Origin: Arthrobacter sp. PAMC 25486
GTDB lineage: Bacteria > Actinomycetota > Actinomycetes > Actinomycetales > Micrococcaceae
Assembly: GCF_000785535.1 (NCBI RefSeq)
Contig: NZ_CP007595.1
Span: 1,798,001 to 1,862,000, forward strand
DNA length: 64,000 nucleotides
Direction: 5' to 3'
The translations under genes and the position numbers were made by a program. Positions 36,133-44,088 of this stretch are shown piece after piece; within the stretch, counting starts at the first letter, position 1; every line of letters begins with the position of its first letter. The notes under the pieces were generated by a model. The model did no database searches. It worked only from the letters and a program-made list of their open reading frames with translations, and was not told the DNA's origin.

Positions 36133-37835
36133 AGAAATTCCTCCGGGATATCGAGGTGGCGGGCACGGAGCCATTCGCCCAGGGCCTTGGCCTGCGCGTC
36201 AAAGCGGGCGTTCGACGCCACGCCTTCCCCGAGCAGGCCGCGGATGACAAAGTTCACGGCGTGCAGTTTCGGCAGCACGTGCCGTTCAATCTCCAGCGTT
36301 TTTGTTTCGGGCAGCAGATCCCTCAGCCGCTCCACGGTGAGGGTGTGTACCAGCCAGGGCCAGGCATCGTCGCGCTCGACCCACACGCCCACATTGGCGT
36401 CGCCGCCTTTGTCACCGCTGCGGGCCGCCGCGACCCGCCCGAGCGGGGCACGCGCCGTCGTACTTCCCTGCCGGAATTGCGGGAGGGTTGGTTCCTCCAC
36501 AGTGGCAAGGGCGACGGCGGATGGCACAGTTCCGGGGTGGGGCGGGACTTCCGCTGTGGTTCCGTCGGGCAGCGTGACGAGGTGCGGGACCGCTGTGGCG
36601 CGGACCCAGCCGGGTGTGTAGACGCCGTAGGGAGCGGCGTCGCCGGGCGGGGCGGTCAGGTGGAAGCCGGGGTAGCTGGCCAGGCCGATCTGGACGGCGG
36701 CGTTGGAGAAGGCGCGGCCCACGATTTTCGGGTCCTGGCCGCGGGCCACGCAGTGCAGCATGGCGCTGGCTTCCTCTTCCGTGGCGGCGTCTTCGTGGTC
36801 GGTGCGGGCCAGGGACCAGGTGGTGCCGTCTGGAACTGCGTGCCCGATCTGGCTTTGGATGAGGGCCGCCTTCTTCTCGATGTCCAGGCCGGTGAGGACA
36901 AAGGTGACCTCGTTGCGGAAGCCGCCGAGGGCGTTGATGGAAACCTTCAGCGTGTCCGGCGGGGCCTCCCCGCGGACGCCGGAGAGGCGCACCCGGTCGG
37001 GGCCGTCGTCGTCGAGCGCGATGGAGTCCAGGCGCAGGACGGCGTCCGGTCCGGCATAGCGGGCGCCGGTGATTTCGTAGACCAACTGGGCCGTGACTGT
37101 GCCCTTCGTGACGGCGCCGCCGGTTCCCGGGTGCTTCGTGATCACGCTCGATCCGTCTTCTTCGATTTCCGCGATGGGGAAGCCGGGGCGGCGCATGCCC
37201 TCTAGGCGATCGAAGAAGGCGTAGTTGCCGCCGGTGGCCTGGGTGCCGCATTCGATGACATGGCCGGCGGCCATGGCCCCGGCGATTTCGTCGTAGTCCG
37301 TGGCTTTCCAGTTGAAATGGTGTGCGGCGGCGCCCACCACGAGCGAGGCGTCCGTGACGCGTCCGGTGACGACGATGTCCGCGCCTTTTTTGAGGGCCGC
37401 GGAGATGCCCCAGCCGCCCAGGTAGGCGTTGGCGGACAGCGGCGTGCCGGTGCTTGTGGTGAGGCCGAGCTCCTCTGCGCGGTCGATGAGGTCATCGCCG
37501 TGGACGTGGGCGATCCTCGCCTTCACTCCCAGGGTGGCCGCGAGTTCCTGGAGCTTGGCGGCGAGGCCTGCCGGGTTCAGTCCGCCGGCGTTGACCACAA
37601 TCTTCACGCCCTTGTCCATGGCCAGGGCCAGGCTTTGGCGCATCTCGGCCAGGAAGGTTTTTGCGTAGCCGGTGCTGGGGTCCTTGGCGCGGTCGCGGGC
37701 CAGGATGAGCATGGTCAGCTCGGCCAGGTAGTCGCCGGTGATGACATCAAGGGGGCCGCCCTCCAGCATCTCCTGGAACGCGCCCGCCCTGTCGCCGTAA
37801 AAGCCGGAAGCGTTGGCAACGCGCAGCACGCTCAT
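36129..37835 (-). CDS. AtuA-like protein (DUF1446, acyclic terpene utilisation family)
   Basis: A 568-residue protein of the AtuA family. The N-terminal DUF1446 part shows 'VRVANASGFYGD'-like opening ('LRVANASGFYGDRAG'), 'DVITGDYLAELTM' (about 30), 'VNAGGLNPAGLA' (about 80) and 'DIVVTGRVTDASLV' (about 155). The last about 110 residues ('ARSGDKGGDANVGVW') form the AtuA ferredoxin-like fold domain. The reaction is not established. It overlaps both neighbours by 4 nt, so it is part of one translation-coupled operon. Confidence 0.92.
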   Translation of the reverse strand: MSVLRVANASGFYGDRAGAFQEMLEGGPLDVITGDYLAELTMLILARDRAKDPSTGYAKTFLAEMRQSLALAMDKGVKIVVNAGGLNPAGLAAKLQELAATLGVKARIAHVHGDDLIDRAEELGLTTSTGTPLSANAYLGGWGISAALKKGADIVVTGRVTDASLVVGAAAHHFNWKATDYDEIAGAMAAGHVIECGTQATGGNYAFFDRLEGMRRPGFPIAEIEEDGSSVITKHPGTGGAVTKGTVTAQLVYEITGARYAGPDAVLRLDSIALDDDGPDRVRLSGVRGEAPPDTLKVSINALGGFRNEVTFVLTGLDIEKKAALIQSQIGHAVPDGTTWSLARTDHEDAATEEEASAMLHCVARGQDPKIVGRAFSNAAVQIGLASYPGFHLTAPPGDAAPYGVYTPGWVRATAVPHLVTLPDGTTAEVPPHPGTVPSAVALATVEEPTLPQFRQGSTTARAPLGRVAAARSGDKGGDANVGVWVERDDAWPWLVHTLTVERLRDLLPETKTLEIERHVLPKLHAVNFVIRGLLGEGVASNARFDAQAKALGEWLRARHLDIPEEFL

Positions 37836-38719
37836 GCTTGTGGCTCCTGCGAAACGGCTGCCGTGGTGGACTCCCCGGGCCGGGCCAGGCTCTGCCGTTC
37901 CTCGGGCTGCAGGCCGTCACTCTGTCGTCCCTCCCTCTGTCGTCCCTCGCCGGGAGGCCCGGCGAACGCCTGCACAATGTCCAGCCACGTCTCCGCGTTG
38001 GGCCCAACGGCTGTGAGGGCGAGGTCGTCGCGGTGCCGGCGCTGGGTGGCCAGCAGGCAAAATTCTTCCGCCATTCCGGTGACGCGTTCTGCGGCATCCT
38101 CCGGGCCCCAGGTCCACGTGCCGCCTGCGGGGCTTTCGAGTTCGACCCGGAATTCCGCTTCAGGTGGCGATAGTTGGTGCAGTTTGAAGGCAAAGTTCCG
38201 GGTGCGCACGGCCAGGTGGGCAATGTGCCGCAGCCGTTCAGAGGGCTGGCGGCCGGCACCCAGGGCGTCGGCAATGTCCTGGCCGTGCGCCCACGTCTCC
38301 ATGATGCGCGCCGTCGCCATGGAGGTGGCGCTCATGGGCGGTCCAAACCAGGGCAGCTTGGCACCCGGGGCGACCCTGCGCAGGGAAGCTGCCATCCGGC
38401 GTCGTCCATCCCTCCACTGCGCCAGCAACTCAGCGGGCGGAAGGGCAGCCATCCCGGCGGCGGCGGAATCGATTGTGACGGCCCCGGACTGGAGCCCGGC
38501 GCCCAGCGCGGCGAAGGCGGCGGCGTCACCATTGGCGGCGGCCGCGGCATCAATCACGACGGCGTCCGTCCAGGCCAGGTGGCCGATCTGGTGGGCGATG
38601 GACCAACCCGGCGCGGGCGTTTCACGGGACCAGTCCCCAGCCGGCAGCTCGGCCAACAGCCCGTCAAGCACCTGCGCCTCGGCCTCGTAATCGGCCAGCA
38701 CATCCGCCACATCCACCAC
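37832..38719 (-). CDS. TIGR03084-type DinB-like metal-binding protein
   Basis: A 295-residue protein with the four-helix DinB/mycothiol-transferase-like fold. Candidate metal-binding His residues are in 'WSIAHQIGHLAW' (about residues 38-49) and 'METWAHGQDI' (about 140). The family is recalled as frequently encoded with AtuA-like genes in actinobacteria, and its role is unknown. The C-terminal 35 residues are Gln/Arg/Glu-rich with two near-copies of an 'EGRQ' repeat and look disordered. It is the first gene of the minus-strand module and faces a TetR gene. Confidence 0.82.
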   Translation of the reverse strand: MVDVADVLADYEAEAQVLDGLLAELPAGDWSRETPAPGWSIAHQIGHLAWTDAVVIDAAAAANGDAAAFAALGAGLQSGAVTIDSAAAGMAALPPAELLAQWRDGRRRMAASLRRVAPGAKLPWFGPPMSATSMATARIMETWAHGQDIADALGAGRQPSERLRHIAHLAVRTRNFAFKLHQLSPPEAEFRVELESPAGGTWTWGPEDAAERVTGMAEEFCLLATQRRHRDDLALTAVGPNAETWLDIVQAFAGPPGEGRQREGRQSDGLQPEERQSLARPGESTTAAVSQEPQA

Positions 38720-38786
38720 AGTCCAACTCCCTCGTCGTCCCTACGCTGCACACTCGTACTGCAAGTATGTGACCTGGTTCATAATA

Positions 38787-38804
38787 AAGCAAGCGTGCTT
38801 GATT
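38787..38804. promoter_or_regulatory. Probable operator between the Atu/Liu-like module and its TetR
   Basis: CAAGC-GT-GCTTG (38790-38801) is a perfect inverted repeat, extending to 18 bp with one mismatched pair (AAg/aTT). It lies between the divergent starts at 38719 and 38832. A -35-like TTGATT (38799-38804) overlaps its right arm. Confidence 0.6.
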
Positions 38805-38831
38805 GTTTCTATTTCGTGCTACCGTCCTCGT

Positions 38832-39449
38832 GTGAGCAGAACAGTCATGGCACCCCAGCAGGACCGCAGCCGAGCCACGCGGGAACGGCTGCTGGAGAGT
38901 GCCGTGACCCTACTCTCGGAGACCGGCTGGAACAACACCACGGTCACCACGGTGGCCGCCCATGCGGGGGTTTCGCGCGGCGCCACGCAGCATCACTTCC
39001 CCACGCGGGACGACCTCTTCACAGCTGCCATCGAACACATGACCGTGGCCCGGGTCCACGAAGTCCGGACGGCACTTGCCATCCATTCGGGCGGGCGCGC
39101 CCCTGTGCGGGAGGTGCTGGATTCGCTGGTGGGCTTGTATACCGGCCCCCTGTTCAAGGCGGCCCTGCAGGTCTGGACGGCAGCCGCCGTCGACCCTGTT
39201 GTACGTGAGCACATCATCCCGCTGGAGCAGACCGTGGCAAGGGAGGCGTTCCGGCTCGCGTCAACGCTGCTGAACATCGATCGGGAGAATCCGCGGCTGC
39301 GCGCCATCGTGGCAGCCACCCTGGACCTTGGCCGCGGGCTTGGCCTGGCCAACATTTTGACGGACGACGCTGGCCGCCGTACCTGGGTGCTCGACGCCTG
39401 GTGCACGGAGCTTGAGGCAATCATCACCGCAGAATCCCCCACCCCCTAA
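38832..39449 (+). CDS. TetR family transcriptional regulator
   Basis: A 205-residue TetR protein. The HTH is 'TTVTTVAAHAGVSRGATQHHF' (about residues 36-57), followed by the helical ligand-binding domain. It probably represses the divergent carboxylase module through the inverted repeat at 38787-38804 and senses a pathway CoA ester. GTG 38832 is chosen; a TACCGT -10-like box ends 6 nt before it. ATG 38847 is the alternative. 32-bp repeats follow its stop. Confidence 0.9.
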   Translation: MSRTVMAPQQDRSRATRERLLESAVTLLSETGWNNTTVTTVAAHAGVSRGATQHHFPTRDDLFTAAIEHMTVARVHEVRTALAIHSGGRAPVREVLDSLVGLYTGPLFKAALQVWTAAAVDPVVREHIIPLEQTVAREAFRLASTLLNIDRENPRLRAIVAATLDLGRGLGLANILTDDAGRRTWVLDAWCTELEAIITAESPTP

Positions 39450-39450
39450 A

Positions 39451-39514
39451 ACGCTCCCTCACTTCCAGGGCGCTTTTCACAAACGCTCCTGCACCTCCGC
39501 TTTTTGCCGCTGCC
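39451..39514 (+). repeat. 32-bp repeat family, locus F
   Basis: Units start at 39451 and 39483 (AACGCTCCCTCAC and AACGCTCCTGCAC). They begin 1 nt after the tetR stop and read in its direction. Confidence 0.75.
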
Positions 39515-39575
39515 CGATAAGATCATTCCAATGCCATTGGGGCATCGGGAATGGCAGAATTGAAACGGACACCAC

Positions 39576-40709
39576 ATGAGCACAACAGGCGGCACCGCAG
39601 CTTCAGGAACTGAGTCTTCCGGGAACGGTTCCTCCGGCACCAAGGTCCTGATCAGCCTGGCCGCCGCGGTCATTGTCCTTTGGGGACTGGGCAGGATTTC
39701 ATCCATTGTGGGACCGGTCTTTTTGGCGCTGATCCTGACCATTTGCGTCTATCCGCTCAAGCAGCGCCTCATGGCACGCGGCGTCCCGCCGGTGCTGGCC
39801 ACCATTTCAACGATTCTGGCTGTGTACGCCATGATTGGGGCGCTGGTGGCCTCCCTGTGGGTCTCCGCCGTCCAGCTCACCAAACTGCTGCCGCAATTTG
39901 CACCCCAAATAGCCGAACTCCGCGACGATCTACGGGTCTTCCTGCACGACTCCCTGGGGATCGGTGACGACCAGGTCCGCGCCATCGTCAATTCCATTGA
40001 TTTGCGGGTCCTGCTCGACACCGCCTACAACCTGCTCGGCAGCGCCATGAACATGGGTTCCGCAACGGTGTTCTTGCTGCTATTGATCATGTTCATGAGC
40101 ATCGACGCCACCTACTTCCCCACGATTCTGGCCGTCGTGAAAGAGAAGCGTGCGCCCGTCGTAGAAGCTCTGTCCAACTTCGCAAAACTCTCCCGTTCCT
40201 TCATGATCATGACCACGATCTTCGGCGCCATCGTGGCGGCGCTGAACCTGGCGCTCCTACTGATCCTGGGCGTTCCGGGCGCCGGACTGTGGGCGCTGCT
40301 GGCCTTCGTCTGCGGCTTCATCCCGTTCATCGGCTTCTGGATCTCCCTGGTCCCTGCCGCCATTATGGCCCTGCTGGCCGGCGGACTGCCCACCTTCATC
40401 GGCGTCGTGGCGTTCTACGGGGTCATCAATTCCCTGATCCAGTCGATCATCCAGCCCAAATTTGTCTCCGGCTCGGTCAATCTGAACATGACGCTGACAT
40501 TCCTGTCAGTCATCTTCTGGTCCGCCCTGCTGGGTCCGCTCGGTGCCCTGATGGCCGTCCCTCTCTCACTGCTTGCCAGGGCAATACTCGTTGACTCACA
40601 CCCGGAATCCGCATGGCTGAAACCGTTCATTGGCGACGTCAGCGAGTCCAAGGCAATGCTCGTGGCCCAGCGGGCGGAAGCCAAGGCGGCCAAGGGGGCC
40701 AAGGCCTGA
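39576..40709 (+). CDS. AI-2E family transporter (PerM/YdiK-type permease)
   Basis: A 377-residue membrane protein with about eight hydrophobic segments: two at about residues 25-65, one at 75-95, one at 155-172 and a group from 210 to 335. The family includes autoinducer-2 exporter TqsA and permeases of unknown substrate, so quorum signalling should not be assumed. The N-terminal 20 residues are Ser/Gly-rich and the C-terminus is a Lys/Ala-rich tail. Monocistronic, converging with cardiolipin synthase across repeat locus G. Confidence 0.88.
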   Translation: MSTTGGTAASGTESSGNGSSGTKVLISLAAAVIVLWGLGRISSIVGPVFLALILTICVYPLKQRLMARGVPPVLATISTILAVYAMIGALVASLWVSAVQLTKLLPQFAPQIAELRDDLRVFLHDSLGIGDDQVRAIVNSIDLRVLLDTAYNLLGSAMNMGSATVFLLLLIMFMSIDATYFPTILAVVKEKRAPVVEALSNFAKLSRSFMIMTTIFGAIVAALNLALLLILGVPGAGLWALLAFVCGFIPFIGFWISLVPAAIMALLAGGLPTFIGVVAFYGVINSLIQSIIQPKFVSGSVNLNMTLTFLSVIFWSALLGPLGALMAVPLSLLARAILVDSHPESAWLKPFIGDVSESKAMLVAQRAEAKAAKGAKA

Positions 40710-40840
40710 CATCCGGTCCGGTTTCACGAGCCACGCAAAAATTCCAGGCACGACGGCGGGAAGTCACCTTTCACGGGCCGCCCGCCTCGCACCGTCGTCA
40801 CCGACTGGCCCGCCAGCGGGGCAACGCTCATCACCAGGTG

Positions 40841-40914
40841 AGCGAGCGTTGCCCGAAAATGCCCCATAAGTGAAGGAGCGTCCGCCAAAACACCCCGTTA
40901 TCTGCAGGAGCGTT
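40841..40914 (-). repeat. 32-bp repeat family, locus G
   Basis: Units end at 40850 (partial), 40882 and 40914 in minus orientation, with ACGCTCG, ACGCTCCTTCA and ACGCTCCTGCAG openings. They follow the stop of the minus-strand cardiolipin synthase (40963). The rest of the 40710-40962 gap shows nothing else. Confidence 0.85.
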
Positions 40915-40962
40915 TGGAAGTGGGGGCGGAGGTGGGGGCGGACGTCGGTGTGGGATGCGGGG

Positions 40963-42420
40963 CTATTGGAGGTTCGAGGTCAGCCTGGCCGCGCTGTCCC
41001 AGAACTTCTCCCAGACGGGACGCTTGACCCAGTCGGCCAGTTCCAGCTCGCGGCTGTTGGCCCGGTAGCCGTCCTCGATCCCCCGCAGCTGCACCACAAA
41101 GGCCCGGCTGTGGATGAGCACCGAGATCTCCATATTCAGCGAGAACGACCGCACGTCCATGTTGGAGGAGCCGATCACTGCCACATCGGAGTCGATGCTG
41201 AAGTGTTTGGCATGCAGCACCTCTGGCGCCTTGTACAAATAGATCTTCACGCCCGCCCGCAGCAGCGCCTCGTAATAGGAGCGTTGGGCGTGGTAGACCA
41301 TGGCCTGGTCGCCAATCTCAGACACAAACAGCTCCACCGACAGCCCCCGCCCGGCAGCCGTGATAATCGCCATGAGCACCGAGTCCTCCGGCACAAAGTA
41401 CGGGCTGGTAATACTGACCCGCTCCGTCGCCTGGTGGATCATCGCCACAAACAACTTCAGGTTGTTGTCATTTTCAAAGCTGGGCCCGCTCGGCACAACC
41501 TGCGCATCGACGCGGTGCGGGGCCGGATCCAGCACCACGGGCGAGGTGTCCAGCACCAGCAGTTCATCCGTCTCGCTGAACCAGTCGGTGACGAAAACGG
41601 CGTCCAGTTCCCGCACGGCGGGCCCATGGATGCGCATCATGAGCTCATGCCAGCGCAGCCCGCGGGCAATGTTTTTCTTCTTGTTGTAGCTCTCGTGCAC
41701 CAGGTTTTGCGAGCCCGTGAACCCCACCTGCCCGTCCACCACCAACAGCTTGCGGTGGTTGCGCAGGTCGATCCGCTGCCAGTGCCCCTGCCACGGGCGC
41801 AGCGGCAGCATGGCGTGGTATTCGGCGCCCATCCCTGCCAGCCGGGACAGGGTTTCCTTGCGCCCCGGGTTCATGAGCGAGGCCAGGTGGTCGCTCATCA
41901 CCCGCACCGTCACTCCCCTGGCCGCAGCCCGGGCCAGCGCGTCAAAGAACGGCCGCGTGGCGCCGTCGTGCACCAGGATGTAAAACTCCACGTGCACGTA
42001 TTTCTCGGCCCGGTCAATCTCCGCCGCCATCGCCGCGATGGAACCGTGGTAGTCCGGGAGAAGTTCGACGTCGTTGCCTCCCACCATGGGCAGCGCACCG
42101 AGCGCGCTGTTGAGGGTCACCATGCCCGGCAGGCCTTTGGGCCAGTCTTCCTTGTGGCTGAACTGGTCGAACCCCTCGGTGCGTTCCAGGAACAGCTCAT
42201 TGACAAGTTTTTGCTTGTCCCTTCGCGCCTTGGGCAGCCGTGAAAAGCCAACCAGCATGAACGCGACCAGGCCAACGTAGGGGATAAAAATGATGGTGAG
42301 CATCCAGGCGATGGCCGTGGCCGGGCGGCGTCGGGCCGAAATGTAGGCAACGGCAACGGCGCCCAAAATGAGGTGTCCCGCCAGGAGGATCCAGGCCCAC
42401 GTCTCCGGATCGATCATCAT
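40963..42420 (-). CDS. cls: Cardiolipin synthase (phospholipase D family)
   Basis: A 485-residue membrane-bound synthase. Two N-terminal hydrophobic helices (about residues 5-30 and 35-60) are followed by two phospholipase D domains. HKD motif 1 is 'NHRKLLVVDGQVGFTGSQN' (about 217) and motif 2 is 'HAKHFSIDSDVAVIGSSN' (about 400). It joins two phosphatidylglycerol molecules (or PG and a CDP-lipid in some actinobacteria) into cardiolipin. ATG 42420 is chosen; a start at 42468 would lie inside the terminator of the upstream gene. Confidence 0.93.
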   Translation of the reverse strand: MMIDPETWAWILLAGHLILGAVAVAYISARRRPATAIAWMLTIIFIPYVGLVAFMLVGFSRLPKARRDKQKLVNELFLERTEGFDQFSHKEDWPKGLPGMVTLNSALGALPMVGGNDVELLPDYHGSIAAMAAEIDRAEKYVHVEFYILVHDGATRPFFDALARAAARGVTVRVMSDHLASLMNPGRKETLSRLAGMGAEYHAMLPLRPWQGHWQRIDLRNHRKLLVVDGQVGFTGSQNLVHESYNKKKNIARGLRWHELMMRIHGPAVRELDAVFVTDWFSETDELLVLDTSPVVLDPAPHRVDAQVVPSGPSFENDNNLKLFVAMIHQATERVSITSPYFVPEDSVLMAIITAAGRGLSVELFVSEIGDQAMVYHAQRSYYEALLRAGVKIYLYKAPEVLHAKHFSIDSDVAVIGSSNMDVRSFSLNMEISVLIHSRAFVVQLRGIEDGYRANSRELELADWVKRPVWEKFWDSAARLTSNLQ

Positions 42421-42453
42421 GTATTTCCGCTCTCTGGTCCGGTCATGGATGGC

Positions 42454-42488
42454 AAAGGCGGCGGGCACACACGGTGCCCGTCGCCTTT
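42454..42488 (-). terminator. Terminator after leucyl aminopeptidase
   Basis: A 15-bp stem (AAAGGCGGCGGGCAC with GTGCCCGTCGCCTTT, one G-T pair) and a 5-nt loop lie 34 nt beyond the pepA stop. The T-run is short. Confidence 0.75.
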
Positions 42489-42521
42489 GTTGATCCTACC
42501 TACTGGTGCCGCCGGGGGAGC

Positions 42522-44024
42522 CTACGGCTTGGCGTAATTGACGATGAATTCGCTCAGCAGCCGAGTCCCGTAGCCGGTGGCGCCGCTGGGACGCCAGGAC
42601 TCGTCGGAGTCGCTCTTCATGGTGCCGGCAATGTCCAGGTGCGCCCACGGGGTGCCCTTGACAAACTCCGAGAGGAAAAGCGCCGCCGTGATGGCGCCGG
42701 CCGTGGGTCCGCCCATGTTGGAGATGTCGGCGATATCCGAGTCCAGTTGCTTGCGGTAGCGGGTTTCCAGCGGCAGCTGCCAGATGGACTCGCCCGAAAC
42801 GCCACCGGCCGTCTTGATCTGCTCCACCAGGGGCTGGTCGTTGCCGATCACGGCCCCGACCAGGGTGCCGAGGGCGGCCATGGCGGCGCCCGTGAGCGTG
42901 GCGGCGTCAACAATGGCGTCGGGGCTTTCCTCCATGGCCAGGGACAGTGCGTCCATCATGACCAGGCGGCCCTCGGCGTCGGTGTTCTTGACCTCAACCG
43001 TGGTGCCGTTGCGGGCCTTGAGCACGTCGCCAAGCTTCGTGGCCGTGCCGGAGGGCATGTTGTCGGTGCAGACCAGCCAGGCACTGACCGCTGCCGTGGC
43101 GCCCAGGTCCCGCAGGCCGGTCATGGCGGCCAGCACTGCTGCGGAGCCCGCCATGTCCATCTTCATGGCCAGGTGCATGGGGTCGGAAGGCTTGAGGCTG
43201 ATGCCGCCGGAATCGTACATGATGCCCTTGCCCACCAACGCCAGGTTCGCCGTGGGTTCGCCGTCGGGCACATAGCGCAGCACGATCAGGCGCGGCTCCT
43301 CGAAGCTGCCGACATTGACGCCCAGCAGCCCGCCGCAGCCCATCTCAATGAGCGCTGCCAAGCCGTACGTTTCCACGCTGAGCCCGAATCCGGGCCCCTG
43401 TTCGGCCGCAAAGTCGGCGTACTCCGTGGCCGTGAGATGGCCGGGAGGGTTGTTGGCGAGGTCGCGGGCCAGTGCGGCCGAGCGGGCCAGGACCTTGCCA
43501 CGGGCGGCGCCTGACTCGGCACCAACACCCGCACCTACAATTTCAAGGCTTTCGACCGCAAGGGACGTGGGCTTGTTTTTCAGGGCATTGAAGCGGTACC
43601 GGGCCAACAGCGCACCCTCCACCGAGGCCTGGGCGGCCAGCGCACCATCAACGCCGTGCCCGTCCGGGAGCACCAGCGCCAGGTTCACATGGCGGGCGGC
43701 GGCCGCGGCAAACGCGGCAGCGCCGTCCCGCAACTCATCCACGGTGCGGGCGGCACCGCTGCCGGCGCCCACGGCGAGTACCGCCGTCGTGCCTTCACGG
43801 GGCAGCAGCAATGCCTGGCCGGCAGCGCCGGTAAATCCGGCGGCAGCCAGGGCATCTCGGCCCAGACCCAGTTCGGTCGGGACGTCCCCTTCAGTGGACA
43901 CGTAATATCCGACGGCGGTGGCCGCCCCTCCCAGCGTCGTCGCGGCGGAAACGGTGGGATCCAGCTGCAGGGATGGTGCCGGATCGTAGGATTCCGGGAT
44001 GAGCTTGTTGGGTGAATGTGCCAT
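42522..44024 (-). CDS. pepA: Leucyl aminopeptidase (M17)
   Basis: A 500-residue cytosolic di-zinc aminopeptidase. Metal and catalytic residues are in 'LVGKGIMYDSGGISLKPSD' (about residue 255, Lys and Asp), 'MKMDMAGSAAV' (about 277) and 'VEVKNTDAEGRLVMMDAL' (about 335, Asp-Glu and the catalytic Arg). It releases N-terminal residues from peptides. ATG 44024 is preferred over TTG 44042, which is inside the leader. It follows the AbgT transporter by 64 nt on the same strand, so imported peptides or aminoacyl conjugates could be its substrate. Confidence 0.94.
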   Translation of the reverse strand: MAHSPNKLIPESYDPAPSLQLDPTVSAATTLGGAATAVGYYVSTEGDVPTELGLGRDALAAAGFTGAAGQALLLPREGTTAVLAVGAGSGAARTVDELRDGAAAFAAAAARHVNLALVLPDGHGVDGALAAQASVEGALLARYRFNALKNKPTSLAVESLEIVGAGVGAESGAARGKVLARSAALARDLANNPPGHLTATEYADFAAEQGPGFGLSVETYGLAALIEMGCGGLLGVNVGSFEEPRLIVLRYVPDGEPTANLALVGKGIMYDSGGISLKPSDPMHLAMKMDMAGSAAVLAAMTGLRDLGATAAVSAWLVCTDNMPSGTATKLGDVLKARNGTTVEVKNTDAEGRLVMMDALSLAMEESPDAIVDAATLTGAAMAALGTLVGAVIGNDQPLVEQIKTAGGVSGESIWQLPLETRYRKQLDSDIADISNMGGPTAGAITAALFLSEFVKGTPWAHLDIAGTMKSDSDESWRPSGATGYGTRLLSEFIVNYAKP

Positions 44025-44088
44025 GGAAGAACAACCTTTCAAGGGAATGCGGGTTGACTGCTGGGCGAAGAAGGGGCCGGAGGGTGGG

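Noticed and set aside
39576..40709. Quorum-sensing exporter
   Set aside because: The AI-2E family name does not prove autoinducer transport; no luxS or related gene is in the window.
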